Below, piece after piece: positions 47,377 through 55,108 of a stretch of DNA of 64,000 nt. The stretch spans positions 124,001 through 188,000 of the forward strand of contig NZ_CP104970.1 of the NCBI RefSeq assembly GCF_025452195.1, given 5' to 3'. The first letter of the stretch is position 1. Each line of letters opens with the position of its first letter. The DNA comes from Phyllobacterium zundukense (GTDB lineage Bacteria > Pseudomonadota > Alphaproteobacteria > Rhizobiales > Rhizobiaceae). The notes below the pieces were generated by a model, which saw only the letters and a list, made by a program, of their open reading frames with translations, was not told the DNA's origin and made no database searches. A program made the position numbers and the translations under genes.

Positions 47377-47625
47377 ATGGCAAGCATGACGATTCGCAAT
47401 ATAGACGATCCTCTCAAGAGGCGGCTTCGCCTTCGGGCAGCTTCCCATGGCCGGTCTATGGAGGATGAGGCGCGCGACATTCTGCGGGCGGCATTGTCAG
47501 TGGATGGGAAACAGCCGCGCAATCTTGCGCTGGCGATCCGGTCGCGGATAGCCCTCTTGGGCGGGGTGGAACTCGAAACCGCTCCACGTGAGCTAATCCG
47601 CGAGCCAATTGATTTCGGTCGATGA
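47377..47625 (+). CDS. fitA: FitA-like ribbon-helix-helix antitoxin
   Basis: Antitoxin of 82 residues from ATG 47377 with ATGGAGAG upstream. MASMTIRNIDDPLKRRLRLR, then AASHGRSMEDEARDILRAAL is the FitA/Arc-type ribbon-helix-helix. The C-terminal tail (LIREPIDFGR) is the toxin-wrapping part. Its stop overlaps the start of the PIN toxin as ATGA. An imperfect inverted repeat (TGATT, AATCA) near 47,340-47,356 may be its operator. Confidence 0.87.
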   Translation: MASMTIRNIDDPLKRRLRLRAASHGRSMEDEARDILRAALSVDGKQPRNLALAIRSRIALLGGVELETAPRELIREPIDFGR

Positions 47626-48047
47626 TCGTTCTAGACACAAACGTTATTTCTGAGCTTCTAATGCCTCGGCCCGCGAGCAACGTCGAGCGCTGGCTGGCGG
47701 AGCAGCCATCAGCGTCGGTCTTCACCACAACAGTCACGCAGGCAGAAATCCTGTATGGAGTGCGGTTGCTCCCTGAAGGGCGGCGGCGACGCGATCTCGA
47801 GGCAGCGATCCTGCCGATTTTCGAAGAAGATCTTGCCGGTCGCATCCTTGCCTTCGACAGCGACGCTGCCGGTGCCTATTCGATGATCGCAACGTCGCGT
47901 CGGCGATTGGGCAGACCTATAACCCAATTCGACGCCCAGATTGCTGCAATTGCAGCTTCGCGCGGGGCGGCACTTGCCACACGCAATGTGGCTGATTTCG
48001 AAGAAATTGGCCTCACGATCATAAACCCATGGGATTACCGAGGCTGA
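47622..48047 (+). CDS. fitB: FitB/VapC-type PIN-domain ribonuclease toxin
   Basis: PIN-domain protein of 141 residues. The acidic metal site is formed by Asp5 (VLDTNVISELL), Glu about 42 (TQAEILYGV), Asp about 103 (TQFDAQIAAIA) and Asp near 120 (TRNVADFE), all present. VapC toxins cleave initiator tRNA or other RNAs when free. It is coupled to fitA. The pair is intact and should work as a maintenance module. Confidence 0.9.
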   Translation: MIVLDTNVISELLMPRPASNVERWLAEQPSASVFTTTVTQAEILYGVRLLPEGRRRRDLEAAILPIFEEDLAGRILAFDSDAAGAYSMIATSRRRLGRPITQFDAQIAAIAASRGAALATRNVADFEEIGLTIINPWDYRG

Positions 48048-48132
48048 CACCGCAATTACCCGAATGGCCCGGAGAGCGGCAAAAAGCAACAGCCACAAAA
48101 CCGCAGCCATGTTCCATAAGATAGATTATGCG

Positions 48133-48144
48133 ATATGTTATAAC
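48133..48144. promoter_or_regulatory. Zur-like box upstream of the MFS exporter
   Basis: ATGTTATAACGT differs at one position from the palindrome at 45555-45566 and also shares the preceding GAT. It lies 145 bases before the MFS start; no other gene is in a position to use it. Confidence 0.5.
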
Positions 48145-48288
48145 GTAACGCCCGGAATCACCAGTATTTGGCGATTGATGCCAGTTTCCTGCACCAAATG
48201 ACCGCATTTCGCCGCCGTTGGTCGTGGGGCGTCGGATATCCTGCTGCGTCGCAGCAACGAGGCTGGGCGGCTTGAGAGTCAGAGAGAC

Positions 48289-49932
48289 ATGCAGCACGAA
48301 GACCTTCCCCTATCCAGTTCGACAACCCTCGCTCCGTTGCGGAACGGGGTATTTCGTTCGATCTGGACGGCCTCACAAATATCCAGTCTCGGGTGGCTCG
48401 TGCAAACGGTTGCCATCAGTTGGCTGATGGCGACCATTTCGGCGTCCGATCTGATGGTTGCACTCGTTCAGGCCGCGTCCACGTTGCCGGTGTTCTTCCT
48501 GTCGGTTCTCGCCGGAGCCATCGCCGACAATTTCAGCCGCCGAAGGGTGATGTTTGCCGGACACTGCCTGTTAGCGCTGGCGTCAACGACACTGATGATT
48601 TCTGTCTACCTGGGATTTATCAGTCCCTGGCTCATCCTCGGACTGGGTTTCGTCGCCGGCTGCGGCTTCGCGTTGAATGATCCAGCCTGGCACGCTTCCA
48701 TCGGCGATATCCTGCACAAGCGCGACATTCCGGCCGCGGTGACGCTGACGTCTGTCGGATACAACATCGTGCGTAGCGTTGGTCCGGCTTTGGGGGGCGT
48801 AATCCTGGCCTTCTTCGGACCGCTCACCGCTTTCGCCCTGGCCGCGCTGTGCGATCTGACGCCGCTTGGCGCCATTTGGCGCACCAAATGGCACGTCCGT
48901 ACTTCGCCTCTCCCGCGTGAGAAAATGACCACGGCTATTCACGACGGGCTGCGCTTCACGGCAATGTCCTTCGAGATTAGGTCTGCGGTCGCCCGTGCGA
49001 CCCTGTTCGGGTTGGCCAGCATCTCCATCCTCGCGCTGCTTCCTCTCATTGTGCGTGACCAACTCACAAGCGGGCCAATCGTCTACGGCATTCTGTTGGC
49101 CGGCTTCGGCGCGGGGGCGTTTATCGCCGGCATGAGCAACAGCTTCCTCCGACGGATCATGTCGCAAAACAAGCTGGTGGCGGTCGCCTCTGTTGCCTGT
49201 GCAGCATGCTGCCTTTGCCTTGCCCTGACATCGTCGGTCGCCGTGGCGGCTTTTGCGCTGGCACTCGGGGGTGCGGGCTGGCTCATCACCTGGACGGGCA
49301 TCGACGTCTCGGTGCAGTTGGCCAGCCCAAGATGGGTTGTCGGTCGCACGCTCTCGATCTACTACGCCTTGAGCGCTGGCGGCATGGCTGCCGGCAGCTG
49401 GGTCTGGGGAACCGTCGCCCAGAACTACTCCCTGACGACAGCTTTAGAAGGCGCCGCAGGGGCATTGTTGCTGGTCGCAGCAGCGGGGATACTTTTCCCG
49501 GTGCGTCCGTGGGAAGAAGCGGACCAGGAAAGTTCGGATTTTCATCCGCCGGAACTGGCACTTCCTCTGAAGCCCAGGAGTGGCCCGATCGGTGTCAAAA
49601 TCGAGTATTCCATATCCGAAGAAAACACCGAGGCGTTTCTGGGTTGCATGCGCGCGAGGCGACACGTTCAAAGCCGCGCCGGCGCCCGAAACTGGACTCT
49701 CCAGCGAAACCTGCAAACGCCGTCTGTTTGGACGGAGACATTCCGCACGCCAACCTGGATCGACTTTCTTCGCCTGAACCATCGGCTCACGGCTGCGGAT
49801 AAAGACGTCGTCGAGCAGCTTCAGGCCCTGCATGATGGAGAGCTTCCGCCGCAGACGGTGCTTTCGATCGAGCGCACGACGGACGCAGCCCGCCCCCGGC
49901 CCATCGAAGTCGTTTCGCGGCCCCTGAGGTGA
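48289..49932 (+). CDS. MFS exporter with C-terminal soluble domain (copy 1)
   Basis: MFS_3-type transporter of 547 residues with 11-12 helices; motif A is GAIADNFSRRRV (about 82-93). Relatives include siderophore and drug exporters. After the last helix (about residue 420) a soluble extension follows (VKIEYSISEENTEAFLGCM, RRHVQSRAGARNW, WIDFLRLNHRLTAADKDVVE), resembling an antibiotic-biosynthesis-monooxygenase ferredoxin-like domain. A paralogue with the same architecture lies at 51798. A Zur-like box stands upstream. The cargo is unknown. Confidence 0.85.
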   Translation: MQHEDLPLSSSTTLAPLRNGVFRSIWTASQISSLGWLVQTVAISWLMATISASDLMVALVQAASTLPVFFLSVLAGAIADNFSRRRVMFAGHCLLALASTTLMISVYLGFISPWLILGLGFVAGCGFALNDPAWHASIGDILHKRDIPAAVTLTSVGYNIVRSVGPALGGVILAFFGPLTAFALAALCDLTPLGAIWRTKWHVRTSPLPREKMTTAIHDGLRFTAMSFEIRSAVARATLFGLASISILALLPLIVRDQLTSGPIVYGILLAGFGAGAFIAGMSNSFLRRIMSQNKLVAVASVACAACCLCLALTSSVAVAAFALALGGAGWLITWTGIDVSVQLASPRWVVGRTLSIYYALSAGGMAAGSWVWGTVAQNYSLTTALEGAAGALLLVAAAGILFPVRPWEEADQESSDFHPPELALPLKPRSGPIGVKIEYSISEENTEAFLGCMRARRHVQSRAGARNWTLQRNLQTPSVWTETFRTPTWIDFLRLNHRLTAADKDVVEQLQALHDGELPPQTVLSIERTTDAARPRPIEVVSRPLR

Positions 49933-50073
49933 TGTCGACATGAACCCATCACCCAACGAACAGCTGTGCTTGCAGCGGGCTTCCGGCCCGGGAGGCCTGG
50001 CTAACATCATCCCGACCAAGCCCGATCAAACTTCGCCTGCATCAGCTCCAGACCTGCGAATGGTATTACTCCA

Positions 50074-50226
50074 TGCCTCGCAGGGTCACTCGGCTGCCGT
50101 TGACCCTGTTCCAACGGCAGTCGATTTTTCTCCACGCGTTCACGCAGCGCTGAGCTCAACCAGATTTTCTTTCCCGTCCGCCTCCCAAGGCAACGTGGCT
50201 GTCGTCGGATCTGTTTCGACGGCAGC
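50074..50226 (+). repeat. two copies of a double-hairpin element
   Basis: Copy A (about 50,074-50,122) and copy B (50,180-50,226) share the text GCCTCCCAAGGC (degenerate in A), then GGCTG-CGT and CGACGGCAG. Each forms a strong hairpin. A third copy is the terminator at 11,895-11,948. The stretch 49,933-50,298 holds no other supported gene, although a weak plus-strand frame crosses it. Confidence 0.6.
50094..50130 (+). terminator. intrinsic terminator after MFS copy 1
   Basis: CTGCCGTTG (50094-50102) pairs perfectly with CAACGGCAG (50112-50120) and is followed by TCGATTTTTC. Confidence 0.65.
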
Positions 50227-50298
50227 GACGTCTCACCGCGTTGCGGGACGGCTTGGCGAAGTGGCTCAGGCCACCGATGCACCGAACCGGAGCCTGCG

Positions 50299-50844
50299 AT
50301 GACGGCCGCGACCATGTCTTCGTCCAGCTTTCGGCTTTGTGCGGTCTCGCTCGACGGGTCTTTCGGAAGGCAGACGGACAAAGACCAAAAACGCGAACAG
50401 GCTGTCGCGATTTTTGATCTCTTGGACAACAACACCTTTGCACCGGTTGGCCATGACGGCGGACCCTATCGGCTGGGCCTTGCATTGGCCGACAGGCGGC
50501 TGGTCATATCCGTCACCACTGAGACGGGGGCGCCCATCCTTTGTCACCATTTGTCGCTCACCTCGTTCCGTCGGCTGCTCAAGGATTACAGCCTTGTGTG
50601 CGACAGCTACTCGCATGCAAAAGCCCGCGCGGCGGCCGATAGGCTCGAGGCCATCGACATGGGACGCCGGGCCATCCATAACGAAGCATCCGAACTGCTC
50701 AGAGAACGCCTCAGATCGAAAGTTGACATCGACCATGAGACCGCCCGTCGGCTGTTTACCCTGGTCCATGTCCTGATCAGTCAGAACACGCTGTCGAGCA
50801 CATTGAACATCAGCCGAAGCCTGGCGCTGACTTCGGAACGATAA
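50299..50844 (+). CDS. UPF0262-family protein
   Basis: Protein of 181 residues matching the alphaproteobacterial UPF0262 family: EQAVAIFDLLDNNTFAPV, GGPYRLGLALADRRLV, LSLTSFRRLLKDYSLVCDSY, AIDMGRRAIHNEASELL and DHETARRLFTLV all follow the family pattern. The function of the family is unknown, and it is normally a single chromosomal gene. Here a copy lies between an MFS exporter and luxR in an accessory quorum-sensing block. The first Met or Met6 may be the start. Confidence 0.82.
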   Translation: MTAATMSSSSFRLCAVSLDGSFGRQTDKDQKREQAVAIFDLLDNNTFAPVGHDGGPYRLGLALADRRLVISVTTETGAPILCHHLSLTSFRRLLKDYSLVCDSYSHAKARAAADRLEAIDMGRRAIHNEASELLRERLRSKVDIDHETARRLFTLVHVLISQNTLSSTLNISRSLALTSER

Positions 50845-51031
50845 GGACGGAGGCGACACCGTTGTCCAAACATGATCAACACATTGGAGCCATCCATGGG
50901 TTTTCGCTTGAATCCTTGCTTCGCAAAGCGCTGTCGGTTCTCCGGCGTTGCTTTCAAGCCGAGGCGCGGCTCTAGGCCGCAACCTCCCCAGGAAAACGCC
51001 CAATCAGGGCGGCATTTTAGGAGAATAGTGC

Positions 51032-51772
51032 ATGCATTCCAACGACAGTTCAGCCACTTTCAGGATCACATTCGCAGGAATCCAGGCAGCGCCCAACGTT
51101 GCCGAGGCAATCGAGGTCCTTCGAACCAATTACGGAATTGATTTCATAACCTACCATCTTTGCCAAACGGTTGCCGACGTCGTCGATACGCCGTTCGTCA
51201 GGACGACTTATCCCGACAGCTGGGTCTCGCGTTATCTGATGAGGGACTACGTCAAGATCGACCCAATTTTTCATGAGGGCCTCATCCGGCAAATGCCCTT
51301 CGACTGGCGAGAAATCGAAATCCCCGAGGCGGCATACGAATTTTGCGCCGATGCAGGACGGCACGGCTTGGGTAACAACGGTTTTTCCATCCCCGTCATC
51401 ACCAAATCGCGCCGTGCGCTCCTTTCACTGAACTCCAGCAAGGGTGACCGCGAATGGAGTAACATCGTGTCCGAGCGGCGCAGCGAGTGGGTCGAGCTTG
51501 CGTTTCTCATCCATGAGAAAGCTGTGTTCGAGCTTCACGGCGATCATGATCCTGTCCCCCTTCTCGGCGCCCGAGAGGTCGAATGCCTTCATTGGAGCGC
51601 GCTCGGCAAGGACACAAAGGACATCGCCGCCGTGCTCGGTCTTTCCAGTCATACGGTCCGTTCCTACATCAAATCTGCTCGGTTCAAGCTTGGAAGCGCA
51701 ACCACTTCGGCGGCTACAGCGCGCGCGGCGCATCTCCGGCTGATTCACCCTTACAGCACTACCGGAAGCTGA
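51032..51772 (+). CDS. LuxR-family acyl-homoserine-lactone receptor
   Basis: Regulator of 246 residues. The N-terminal autoinducer-binding domain has the conserved WVSRYLMRDYVKIDP (Trp, Tyr, Asp, Pro), the Trp in FDW and the Gly in GLGNNGFSIPV, so AHL binding is expected. The C-terminal GerE helix-turn-helix is LGAREVECLHWSALGKDTKD, then SSHTVRSYIKSARFKLG. The cognate synthase is probably the luxI gene at 55109. It lies 25 bases before MFS copy 2 and may be co-transcribed with it. Confidence 0.92.
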   Translation: MHSNDSSATFRITFAGIQAAPNVAEAIEVLRTNYGIDFITYHLCQTVADVVDTPFVRTTYPDSWVSRYLMRDYVKIDPIFHEGLIRQMPFDWREIEIPEAAYEFCADAGRHGLGNNGFSIPVITKSRRALLSLNSSKGDREWSNIVSERRSEWVELAFLIHEKAVFELHGDHDPVPLLGAREVECLHWSALGKDTKDIAAVLGLSSHTVRSYIKSARFKLGSATTSAATARAAHLRLIHPYSTTGS

Positions 51773-51797
51773 ACGGCAAATATGAAATGACCGAACG

Positions 51798-53435
51798 ATG
51801 ACCAGCGCAGCCACCGAACATACCAGCCTATTGGCGCCGCTAGAGAACCGGACCTTCCGATCGATCTTCCTCGCGTCTCAGCTTTCGAGCCTCGGCTGGC
51901 TGATGCAGACCGTGGCGCTCAGCTGGCTGATGGCGACCGTCTCCACCTCGGATCTGATGGTTGCGCTGGTTCAAGCTTCCTCGACCCTGCCGGCCTTCTT
52001 TCTGGCGGTCTTCGTCGGCGCGATTGCCGACAACTACAGCCGGCGCATGGTCATGATCGTCGGTCGCAGCCTGATGATGGCAGCTTCTGCAATGCTGACG
52101 ATCATCATGGCTCTCGGCATCACCGATCCCTGGGTCATTCTCACGTTTAGCTTTCTCGATGGCTGCGGTATCGCGCTCAGCGATCCCGCCTGGCGCGCGT
52201 CGATTGGCGACATCCTGGAGCGCCGGCATCTGCCCGCCGCCGTCACGCTGCTGAACGTCGGCTTCAACACGGTTCGCAGTGTCGGCCCCGCCCTTGGCGG
52301 GATTGTCGTCGCCGCCTTTGGGCCGCTTGTCACCTTCGCCCTGACCACGCTTAGCTTTGTTGCCCCTCTCACCGTTATGTGGCGCAACAATTGGAAGGTG
52401 AAATCCTCATCCCTTCCGCGCGAAGCGTTGATGACGGCCATCTATGATGGCCTTCGCTTTACGGCCATATCCTCGGAAATCAAGGCAACGATCGTACGCG
52501 GGACTTTGTTCGGGCTTGCAAGCACGTCGACTTTGGCGCTGCTGCCGCTGGTCGCCCGCGACCATTTGAAGGGCGGTCCTGTCGTCTACGGTATTCTTAT
52601 GGCTGGCTTCGGCGCCGGCGCACTTTTGGCCGGGGGCAGCAACCCAACACTGAGGAGGGCATTGCCACAGGAGCGGTTGATTGTCCTCGCCTGTGTTGCA
52701 TGCGCCGCATGCGCGATCTCGCTGGCGCTGACGTCTTCACTTGCCATCGCAACGCTCTCGCTTGCCGTTGGCGGTGCAGGTTGGGTAACCGCCTGGTCTG
52801 GATTTGGCATCAACGTACAACTGGCAAGCCCGAGATGGGTCGTGGGCCGTACCATCTCGATCTATAGCGCGTTCACATACGGCGGCATTGCTGGCGGCAG
52901 CTGGCTCTGGGGAAGCATCGCCGAGAACTATTCTCTGCCGTGGGCATTGGGCTGGTCCGCCGCCGCTTCATTGGTCGTGGCTGTTCTGGGGCTCAAACTG
53001 CCGGTCAGCAACCGCTCCGGATCGGAACTCGAACCGTTGGGAGAGTTCTCCGCCCCTCCGGTCGCGCTCGATCTGAAGCCCAGAAGCGGCCCCATCCTGA
53101 TCACGACGGAATACTCGATTCCGGAAGAAAATGTCGGCTTGTTTCTAGAAGTCATGCGGGAACGCCGGCACATCCAGAGCCGTGTCGGTGCGCGGCACTG
53201 GACACTCACGCGAGACGTTCAGGAAACCTCCCGGTGGATAGAGACCTACCGCACCCCCACCTGGACGGACTATCACCGCCTGCATCACCGGCTGACGGCA
53301 GCTGACAAGCTCTCGGACCAAGAGCTCCTGAAACTGAGTACGGAGGGCAAGCCGCCGCGGACATCGATCCAAATCGAGCGCCCCACCAAGGCAGGTCGCG
53401 GGGCTCCATCCGTGCCCTACGTTTTGCAGAAGTGA
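51798..53435 (+). CDS. MFS exporter with C-terminal soluble domain (copy 2)
   Basis: Paralogue of the protein at 48289, with 545 residues and the same layout. Motif A is GAIADNYSRRMV. There are 11-12 helices, then a soluble tail with ITTEYSIPEENVGLFLEVM, RRHIQSRVGARHW and WTDYHRLHHRLTAADKLSD. The two copies align over their whole length with no large gaps, implying duplication within this block. It follows luxR by 25 bases, so quorum control is plausible. The cargo is unknown; the tail resembles small monooxygenase-like domains. Confidence 0.86.
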   Translation: MTSAATEHTSLLAPLENRTFRSIFLASQLSSLGWLMQTVALSWLMATVSTSDLMVALVQASSTLPAFFLAVFVGAIADNYSRRMVMIVGRSLMMAASAMLTIIMALGITDPWVILTFSFLDGCGIALSDPAWRASIGDILERRHLPAAVTLLNVGFNTVRSVGPALGGIVVAAFGPLVTFALTTLSFVAPLTVMWRNNWKVKSSSLPREALMTAIYDGLRFTAISSEIKATIVRGTLFGLASTSTLALLPLVARDHLKGGPVVYGILMAGFGAGALLAGGSNPTLRRALPQERLIVLACVACAACAISLALTSSLAIATLSLAVGGAGWVTAWSGFGINVQLASPRWVVGRTISIYSAFTYGGIAGGSWLWGSIAENYSLPWALGWSAAASLVVAVLGLKLPVSNRSGSELEPLGEFSAPPVALDLKPRSGPILITTEYSIPEENVGLFLEVMRERRHIQSRVGARHWTLTRDVQETSRWIETYRTPTWTDYHRLHHRLTAADKLSDQELLKLSTEGKPPRTSIQIERPTKAGRGAPSVPYVLQK

Positions 53436-53669
53436 AGCTTGCACGCGGGAGGGAAAGGCGTCGCCGAAATCGAGTCGCGTTTCCCGCGCACTCCGCCCGC
53501 CTGCTGCAAAGACAATCGATGAAGCGCTGCGGAACAGCCGCGCCGCGATCAAAGAAACAAGCTTATGTGAGATCCCATGTCGCAAACGGGCTTGTAAATG
53601 CCGCAAGAACTGGACACAACGCGCTACGCCAAAATGACCGTTGGGTAAGTATCGTAGCAGGGAGAGGAT

Positions 53670-54266
53670 ATGGTATTTCGACTGAAAGAGCGCCTCGGCA
53701 AGAGGTTCGAAGAGGAAGTGCAATTCTTCAAAGGGTGGCGGAAGGACAGGAAGGGTGTCGGGGCAGTCATCCCGACGTCGATCCACACTGCGCGCCGGAT
53801 GGCAAGCGTGATCAATCCGCGATCCGGCATGCCGGTCCTGGAGCTCGGCGCCGGTACCGGCGTGATCACCAAGGCGATTCTGGAACGGGGCATCAATCCG
53901 CGCCAGTTGGTTTCGGTCGAATACTCCCAGGATTTCTACGATGGCTTGACGCAACGCTTTCCGGGCGTGGATTTCCGGTTGGGCGATGCATTCGCGCTGG
54001 ATGACGTTCTAAGCGATCTCAAAGGCGAACAATTCGACTGTGTCGTCAGCGCTGTGCCGTTGCTAAGCTTTCCAATGGAACGGCGTGTCGGTCTGCTTGA
54101 GGGCCTGCTTGACCGAATTCCCGCCGGCCGACCAGTCATTCAGATCACTTATGGACCTCTGTCGCCGGTGATCAAGATGCCCGACCGTTACGTGGTGTCG
54201 CACTATGACTTCGTCATCCGCAACATACCGCCGGCGCAACTCTGGACCTACCGGAGAGCAGTCTAG
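53670..54266 (+). CDS. pmtA: phospholipid N-methyltransferase (PmtA type)
   Basis: Class I SAM methyltransferase of 198 residues. It closely follows the rhizobial PmtA pattern: RLKERLGKRFEEEVQFFKGW, IPTSIHTARRMASVINP, SAM motif VLELGAGTGVITKAIL, FDCVVSAVPLLSFP, IPAGRPVIQITYGPLSPV and FVIRNIPPAQLWTYRR. PmtA methylates phosphatidylethanolamine to phosphatidylcholine at the inner membrane. GGGAGAGG stands before the ATG. An extra copy here may be specialised; a small-molecule amine substrate cannot be excluded. Confidence 0.87.
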   Translation: MVFRLKERLGKRFEEEVQFFKGWRKDRKGVGAVIPTSIHTARRMASVINPRSGMPVLELGAGTGVITKAILERGINPRQLVSVEYSQDFYDGLTQRFPGVDFRLGDAFALDDVLSDLKGEQFDCVVSAVPLLSFPMERRVGLLEGLLDRIPAGRPVIQITYGPLSPVIKMPDRYVVSHYDFVIRNIPPAQLWTYRRAV

Positions 54267-54368
54267 CCACATCCAGCACAGGAAAGAGGCCGCCGGTTTG
54301 CACCCTTTTTTACGGCTGCCTGCGAGCGGCAGGCATACACGCGGAAGCCATGAAAGGACGTATCGACG

Positions 54369-54845
54369 TTGGAAAAGTATGTGAGTGCTAAACTCCACGG
54401 GATCAGGGTGACCGATGCTAAACTCAACTATCACGGATCGATCACGATCGATGCGGACTTCTTCAGGGCCGTTGACCTGAAGCCACTGGAATATGTCGAC
54501 ATCTGGAACAAGATGTCGGGCGCAAGGATCAGCACCTACGTGCTTTATGGCGAGGCAGGTTCCAAGTGCTGCATCCTCAATGGGGCTGCCGCCCGCACCT
54601 GTCAAAAAGACGATGAAATCATTATTGCTTCCAGCGTCTTTTGCGAGGTCGACGATATCATAAGTCTCAAGCCTCGCGTTCTCGTCTTCGGTCCCGGAAA
54701 CGCGATCATCGACAGGATCACCTACGAGGTGTTCCGCCGTCCGGACGGGGCGCTCGACATGGCGGTGAACACCGGGATTGCCGACAACGACTACGGGTTT
54801 CCTGAGTCGCTGACGTCGCAGCAGGCTTCCGCGTTGACAAAGTAG
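54369..54845 (+). CDS. panD: aspartate 1-decarboxylase (copy 2, quorum-linked)
   Basis: Pyruvoyl enzyme of 158 residues that makes beta-alanine. The cleavage site Gly23-Ser24 is in NYHGSITID; Lys8 (AKLHG), STYV and ILNGAAARTCQ are present. The start is TTG 54369, chosen because it aligns exactly with copy 1 (EKYVSAKLHG against RKMVAGKLHG) and has AAAGGA upstream. A C-terminal extension of about 30 residues is absent from E. coli PanD. It is followed by a terminator and then luxI. Confidence 0.9.
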   Translation: MEKYVSAKLHGIRVTDAKLNYHGSITIDADFFRAVDLKPLEYVDIWNKMSGARISTYVLYGEAGSKCCILNGAAARTCQKDDEIIIASSVFCEVDDIISLKPRVLVFGPGNAIIDRITYEVFRRPDGALDMAVNTGIADNDYGFPESLTSQQASALTK

Positions 54846-54888
54846 GGCTGGCCCTCGGCGGGCCGTGCCGGCACCCGGATTTTAGCAG

Positions 54889-54930
54889 AGGGCCGTCGCC
54901 GGAGATCCGAGCGCGGCCCTTTTTGTTTTC
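54889..54930 (+). terminator. intrinsic terminator after panD copy 2
   Basis: AGGGCCG (54889-54895) pairs with CGGCCCT (54914-54920), extended by inner C-G pairs, and is followed by TTTTTGTTTT. Confidence 0.8.
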
Positions 54931-55020
54931 CGGCGCGTGGCTTTCGAAGCGCTCGCCACCGGCAGCGGGGATGTCGAGAACCGCGGCAGTGCGTCTGCAC
55001 CGGTTCAATCCGGATGACAA

Positions 55021-55037
55021 ACCCCTCAATTAAGGGT
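55021..55037. promoter_or_regulatory. candidate lux-type box before luxI
   Basis: A 17-base near-palindrome, ACCCCTCAATTAAGGGT, lies 71 bases before the luxI start. Size and position suit LuxR-type activation. The match to a known rhizobial box was not tested. Confidence 0.4.
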
Positions 55038-55108
55038 GCCCACCTGCGGGAATTTCGCGGCTGCCCAACCCATTGCATCATCGCGCCGACCAGCAATTGG
55101 AGACGACG

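Noticed and set aside
49940..50302. Plus-strand frame of 120 codons with internal repeats
   Set aside because: The repeats are explained by the duplicated hairpin DNA; no ribosome site or family supports a protein.
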